Shown here: piece after piece, positions 6,314 through 8,538 of the stretch | Layout: each line of letters opens with the position of its first letter | How positions within the stretch are numbered: the stretch's first letter is position 1 | DNA from: an uncultured Altererythrobacter sp. | GTDB lineage: Bacteria; Pseudomonadota; Alphaproteobacteria; Sphingomonadales; Sphingomonadaceae | DNA length: 8,538 nucleotides | NCBI GenBank assembly: GCA_937950385.1 | Contig: CALFEA010000309.1 | Location: forward strand, 1-8,538 | Direction of reading: 5' to 3' | Notes under the pieces: generated by a model | Told to the model about the DNA's origin: nothing | What the model saw: the letters and a program-made list of their open reading frames with translations, nothing else | Database searches by the model: none | Translations under genes and position numbers: made by a program

Positions 6314-7015
6314 ATGAATGATTTGCGCAAGATTGTGATCCTAACTGGTGCGGGAATAAGCGCAGAGAGCGGGATTGATACGTTCCGGTCGGAGGGCGGC
6401 CTTTGGGAACAGCACAAGATTGAGGATGTCGCCACGCCTGAGGGTTTTGCGCGCTATCCCGAATTGGTGCTGGGCTTTTACGATATGCGGCGCGAGGCTT
6501 TGGCAAAGGTTGAGCCCAATGCAGCGCATTATGCTTTGGCTCGCTTAGAGCAGGAATTTGCCGGTGATGTATTGCTTGTCACTCAAAATGTTGATGATTT
6601 GCATGAAAGAGCGGGCGCTAGACACGTGCTTCATATGCATGGTGAGCTGAAAAGCGCTTTATGCGGGGCGTGTGAAATGCGCAGCGGGTGGAATGCGACC
6701 CTATCTGACCGCCCGCCATGCCCCATCTGCAAAGCGCCAATGCTGCGCCCTGATGTCGTCTGGTTTGGCGAAATGCCCTATCAGATGGAGCGGATTTATG
6801 CCGCGATCCGCGAGGCTGATTTGTTCGTTAGCATTGGCACATCGGGTGCGGTCTATCCCGCCGCCGGTTTTGTGCGGGATGCAAAGGATTGCGGCGCAGC
6901 GGCGCTGGAACTCAATTTGGAGGCCTCCGATGGTTCAGCATGGTTTGATGAAAGCCGCTTGGGCAAGGCGAGCAGATTAGTGCCTGAATGGGTTGAACAA
7001 ATTTTGCGGCCTTAG
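6314..7015 (+). CDS. cobB: NAD-dependent protein deacylase, CobB-type sirtuin
   Basis: 233 residues from the ATG at 6314. Sirtuins remove acyl groups from lysines using NAD+, giving nicotinamide and O-acyl-ADP-ribose. NAD-binding G-A-G-I-S-A-E-S-G-I-D-T-F-R is at 12-25, T-Q-N-V-D-D-L-H at 90-97, catalytic His109 in H-M-H-G, R-P-D-V-V-W-F-G-E-M-P at 145-155 and I-G-T-S-G at 174-178. Cys117, Cys120, Cys136 and Cys139 form the structural zinc site. Tyr56 and Arg59 (Y-x-x-R) match CobB Tyr92/Arg95 and SIRT5, so it may also remove succinyl or malonyl groups. The ATG at 6305 is an in-frame alternative adding three residues; a start at 6257 is unlikely because it would lie inside dapB. No good Shine-Dalgarno precedes any of them. 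The gene is divergent from dapB with 35 nt between starts. Confidence 0.93.
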   Translation: MNDLRKIVILTGAGISAESGIDTFRSEGGLWEQHKIEDVATPEGFARYPELVLGFYDMRREALAKVEPNAAHYALARLEQEFAGDVLLVTQNVDDLHERAGARHVLHMHGELKSALCGACEMRSGWNATLSDRPPCPICKAPMLRPDVVWFGEMPYQMERIYAAIREADLFVSIGTSGAVYPAAGFVRDAKDCGAAALELNLEASDGSAWFDESRLGKASRLVPEWVEQILRP

Positions 7016-7132
7016 CCTGTGACAAGCCCGCACAAATGCTGTTTGAGTTGGCGTTGGTGCAGCATGTTGAAGCCGGTGTTTTGGCCGCATATCGCATTCA
7101 GCTCACAATCAATCGATTTTTCTGTAGCATCC

Positions 7133-7161
7133 TTGAAACTTCTCTCTATATGCAATGTTAC
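7133..7161 (+). promoter_or_regulatory. Possible promoter of the TonB-dependent receptor gene
   Basis: TTGAAA at 7133-7138 matches 5 of 6 bases of a -35 element. A 17-nt spacer places the -10 at TGTTAC (7156-7161), only 3 of 6 matches, inside the Zur-like palindrome. If correct, repressor binding would cover the -10. The -10 match is poor, so this is tentative. Confidence 0.3.
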
Positions 7162-7171
7162 GTTATCACAT
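7155..7171. promoter_or_regulatory. Zur-like operator upstream of the ZnuD-like receptor
   Basis: ATGTTACGTTATCACAT is an imperfect 17-bp inverted repeat; flanking bases extend the symmetry to AATGT...ACATT. It fits the pattern ATGTTAT-N3-ATAACAT, which I recall as typical of proteobacterial Zur boxes, at 6 of 7 positions in each half. It ends 36 nt before the receptor ATG at 7208, a position suited to repression. The identification rests on the motif and on the downstream gene being a putative zinc receptor; a Fur-family relative could also bind such a site. Confidence 0.6.
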
Positions 7172-7207
7172 TATGCATCACTTCTTGATTGAGAGTATCG
7201 ATCCAAA

Positions 7208-8538
7208 ATGAAAAACTTACGTCTTTCTGTTTCAACCGCCGCCCTTGCATTTTCTATCTCTAGCGGGCTGATCGCGGCCCCGGTGCTTGCCCAAGAGGCA
7301 TCAGACCCGGCCTTGGATGCAGCATCGCAAGACAAGCCCGATGATGACTTTCACAGCCGTCAATTGGACCCTGACGGCAATATTATTGTCAGTGCAAAGG
7401 GTCTCAAAACTCTCGATATTCTGGCGGGCACTTCTGTGCTTGAGGCGGCGGATATTCAGCGCAATCTCGACACGCAAATTGGCGAAGTTCTGGCCAAATT
7501 GCCGGGCGTTTCTGCCTCCAGTTTCTCGCCCGGTTCATCGCGCCCTGTATTGCGCGGTTTCCAAGGTGAGCGGGTGCGCGTTCTGGTCGACGGGATCGGT
7601 ACCGCTGATGTGTCCAACACGTCTGTCGATCACGCGACTTCAATCGATCCACTAACAGCGCAGCGCATCGAAGTTTTGCGCGGCCCAGCGGTACTATTGT
7701 TCGGCAGCCAAGCGATTGGCGGCGCGGTCAATGTGATCGACAAACGCATTCCATTGGGCGTGCCGGATGAAGGCGTGCATGTTGATGCGCTTGCAGGTTT
7801 TAACTCTGCCAATGATCTGGGCACGGGCGGGATATCGGTGGATGTGCCGCTGTCTTCCAATTTCGTGATCCATGCCAGCGGCTCATATTCCAAATCGGGT
7901 GATTTGGAGATTGCCGGTTTTCAAGTCGCGCCAGAACTGCGCGCCGAATTGTTGGAAGAGGCAGCCGAAGAAGAAGCCGAGGGCGAATTTGAAGAAGCCG
8001 AAGAATTTCGCGAGGCAGCAGATCAACGCGGGTTCTTGCCCAATAGCGGAACCGAAACTTGGAGCGTGAACACCGGCTTTGGCGTGTTCGTCGGCGATAG
8101 CAGCTTTGGCGCGTCGATCGGTTGGTATGACACCAATTACGGCGTGCCGGGCCGCCCAGGTGCCGGCCATCACCACGGCGAGGAAGAAGGCGAAGAAGGC
8201 GGCGAGGAAGAGGAAGGCGAAGAGGAAGAAATCGTCTCCATCGACTTGCGTCAATTCCGCGCCGATTTCCGCGGCGACATTGCGCTGGGCGAAGGCATGT
8301 TCAAGCAATTGCTGCTGCGCGCAGGCTATTCCAATTACACCCACACAGAATTTGAAGGCCCTGAAGTTGGCACTGTGTTTGAAAGCGACAGTATCGAAGC
8401 GCGCGCAGAGCTTGTGCAAAATACGCGCGGCGGTTGGGGCGGTTCACTCGGCTTGCAATATCGCCACCGTGATTTCTTTGCAGTGGGCGCAGAAGCCTAT
8501 GTTCCGCCGAATGTGACCGACCAATTTGCGGTCTTTGC
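7208..8538 (+). CDS. znuD: TonB-dependent outer-membrane receptor, ZnuD-like (probable zinc uptake), 3' end outside window
   Basis: 443 codons open to the right edge; the full protein should be roughly 650-800 residues, so much of the barrel is missing. A Sec signal (1-28, ending V-L-A before Gln29) is followed by a possible TonB box N-I-I-V-S-A (58-63) and the plug domain (about 65-180), with L-P-G-V-S-A, R-P-V-L-R-G-F, V-L-V-D-G-I and I-E-V-L-R-G-P...G-G-A-V-N-V-I. D-H-A-T-S-I-D-P-L (141-149), Y-S-K-S-G-D (227-232), Y-G-V-P-G (311-315) and I-D-L-R-Q follow the order seen in Neisseria ZnuD. Two acidic insertions are present: Glu-rich 250-270, and HHH plus 13 Glu at 321-341, in the loop where ZnuD has metal-binding histidines. 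A Zur-like palindrome lies just upstream. Only a weak GAGAG (7191-7195) precedes the ATG. Transport of zinc is inferred; another metal is possible. Confidence 0.82.
   Translation, partial: MKNLRLSVSTAALAFSISSGLIAAPVLAQEASDPALDAASQDKPDDDFHSRQLDPDGNIIVSAKGLKTLDILAGTSVLEAADIQRNLDTQIGEVLAKLPGVSASSFSPGSSRPVLRGFQGERVRVLVDGIGTADVSNTSVDHATSIDPLTAQRIEVLRGPAVLLFGSQAIGGAVNVIDKRIPLGVPDEGVHVDALAGFNSANDLGTGGISVDVPLSSNFVIHASGSYSKSGDLEIAGFQVAPELRAELLEEAAEEEAEGEFEEAEEFREAADQRGFLPNSGTETWSVNTGFGVFVGDSSFGASIGWYDTNYGVPGRPGAGHHHGEEEGEEGGEEEEGEEEEIVSIDLRQFRADFRGDIALGEGMFKQLLLRAGYSNYTHTEFEGPEVGTVFESDSIEARAELVQNTRGGWGGSLGLQYRHRDFFAVGAEAYVPPNVTDQFAVF
8168..8230 (+). repeat. Low-complexity GAA/GAG/GGC tract encoding HHH and a Glu/Gly run
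   Basis: Inside the receptor gene, 63 nt encode residues 321-341: three His, then 13 Glu and 5 Gly in units such as G-E-E-E, G-E-E, G-G-E-E-E-E and G-E-E-E-E. The codons are almost only GAA, GAG and GGC, so the DNA is a purine-rich imperfect repeat whose length could change by slippage in multiples of three. It lies in a predicted extracellular loop. Confidence 0.8.

Noticed and set aside
7016..7132. Possible terminators after cobB: TGCTG...CAGCA around 7037-7064 and a T-run near 7116-7121
   Set aside because: The first has a 5-bp stem with a long loop and no T-run; the second has only a 4-bp AATC/GATT stem. Neither looks like an intrinsic terminator.
7287..7655. 122-codon open frame overlapping the start of the TonB-dependent receptor
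   Set aside because: It is another frame of the receptor gene, whose own frame has a signal peptide and clear plug motifs.
7883..8419. 178-codon minus-strand open frame with Phe/Ala-rich hydrophobic stretches
   Set aside because: It is antisense to the Glu-rich receptor region; the Phe/Leu richness is the complement of GAA/GAG codons.

Overview
The window looks like ordinary chromosomal DNA of an alphaproteobacterium, most likely a sphingomonad of the Erythrobacter/Altererythrobacter type. The reasons are a GC content that looks to be about 55-60% in most genes, very tight gene packing with ATGA start/stop overlaps, a dapB-nth pair, and protein sequences that resemble sphingomonad homologues as I remember them. 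No database was consulted. I see no rRNA, tRNA, CRISPR array, insertion sequence or phage gene.

Left edge: the first 33 codons of a VOC-family (glyoxalase/extradiol dioxygenase fold) protein run leftward off the window. It is divergent from a five-gene plus-strand cluster at 185-4600: a glutathione S-transferase family protein, a secreted S1/P1-type zinc nuclease with all nine zinc ligands, dapE (succinyl-diaminopimelate desuccinylase), an SLC1/DAACS acidic amino acid or dicarboxylate symporter, and a small NTF2/SnoaL-like putative lipoprotein. Junctions are 4-nt overlap, 4-nt overlap, 19-nt gap and 11-nt overlap, so this is probably one operon.

Centre: a minus-strand operon, dapB (dihydrodipicolinate reductase) - nth (endonuclease III) - an unrecognised 86-residue small protein of clearly lower GC (about 45%), converges on the first cluster with only 23 nt between the ends. 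dapE and dapB are two steps of the same lysine/diaminopimelate pathway but lie in opposite transcription units. The best dapB start is an internal GTG at 6278 preceded by a strong Shine-Dalgarno, not the upstream ATG at 6299.

Right: a CobB-type sirtuin (NAD-dependent lysine deacylase) diverges from dapB with only 35 nt between start codons. After a 192-nt intergenic stretch comes the 5' part (443 codons) of a TonB-dependent receptor that runs off the right edge. It resembles the zinc receptor ZnuD: plug motifs, the YGVPG...IDLRQ region, and a metal-binding-like loop with HHH followed by a long Glu/Gly run. An imperfect palindrome, ATGTTACGTTATCACAT, 37 nt before its start codon matches a Zur (zinc uptake repressor) operator pattern. 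The combination suggests zinc-regulated zinc import and is the most informative part of the window. The other genes are well-known families; nothing here convincingly forms a new multi-gene system.
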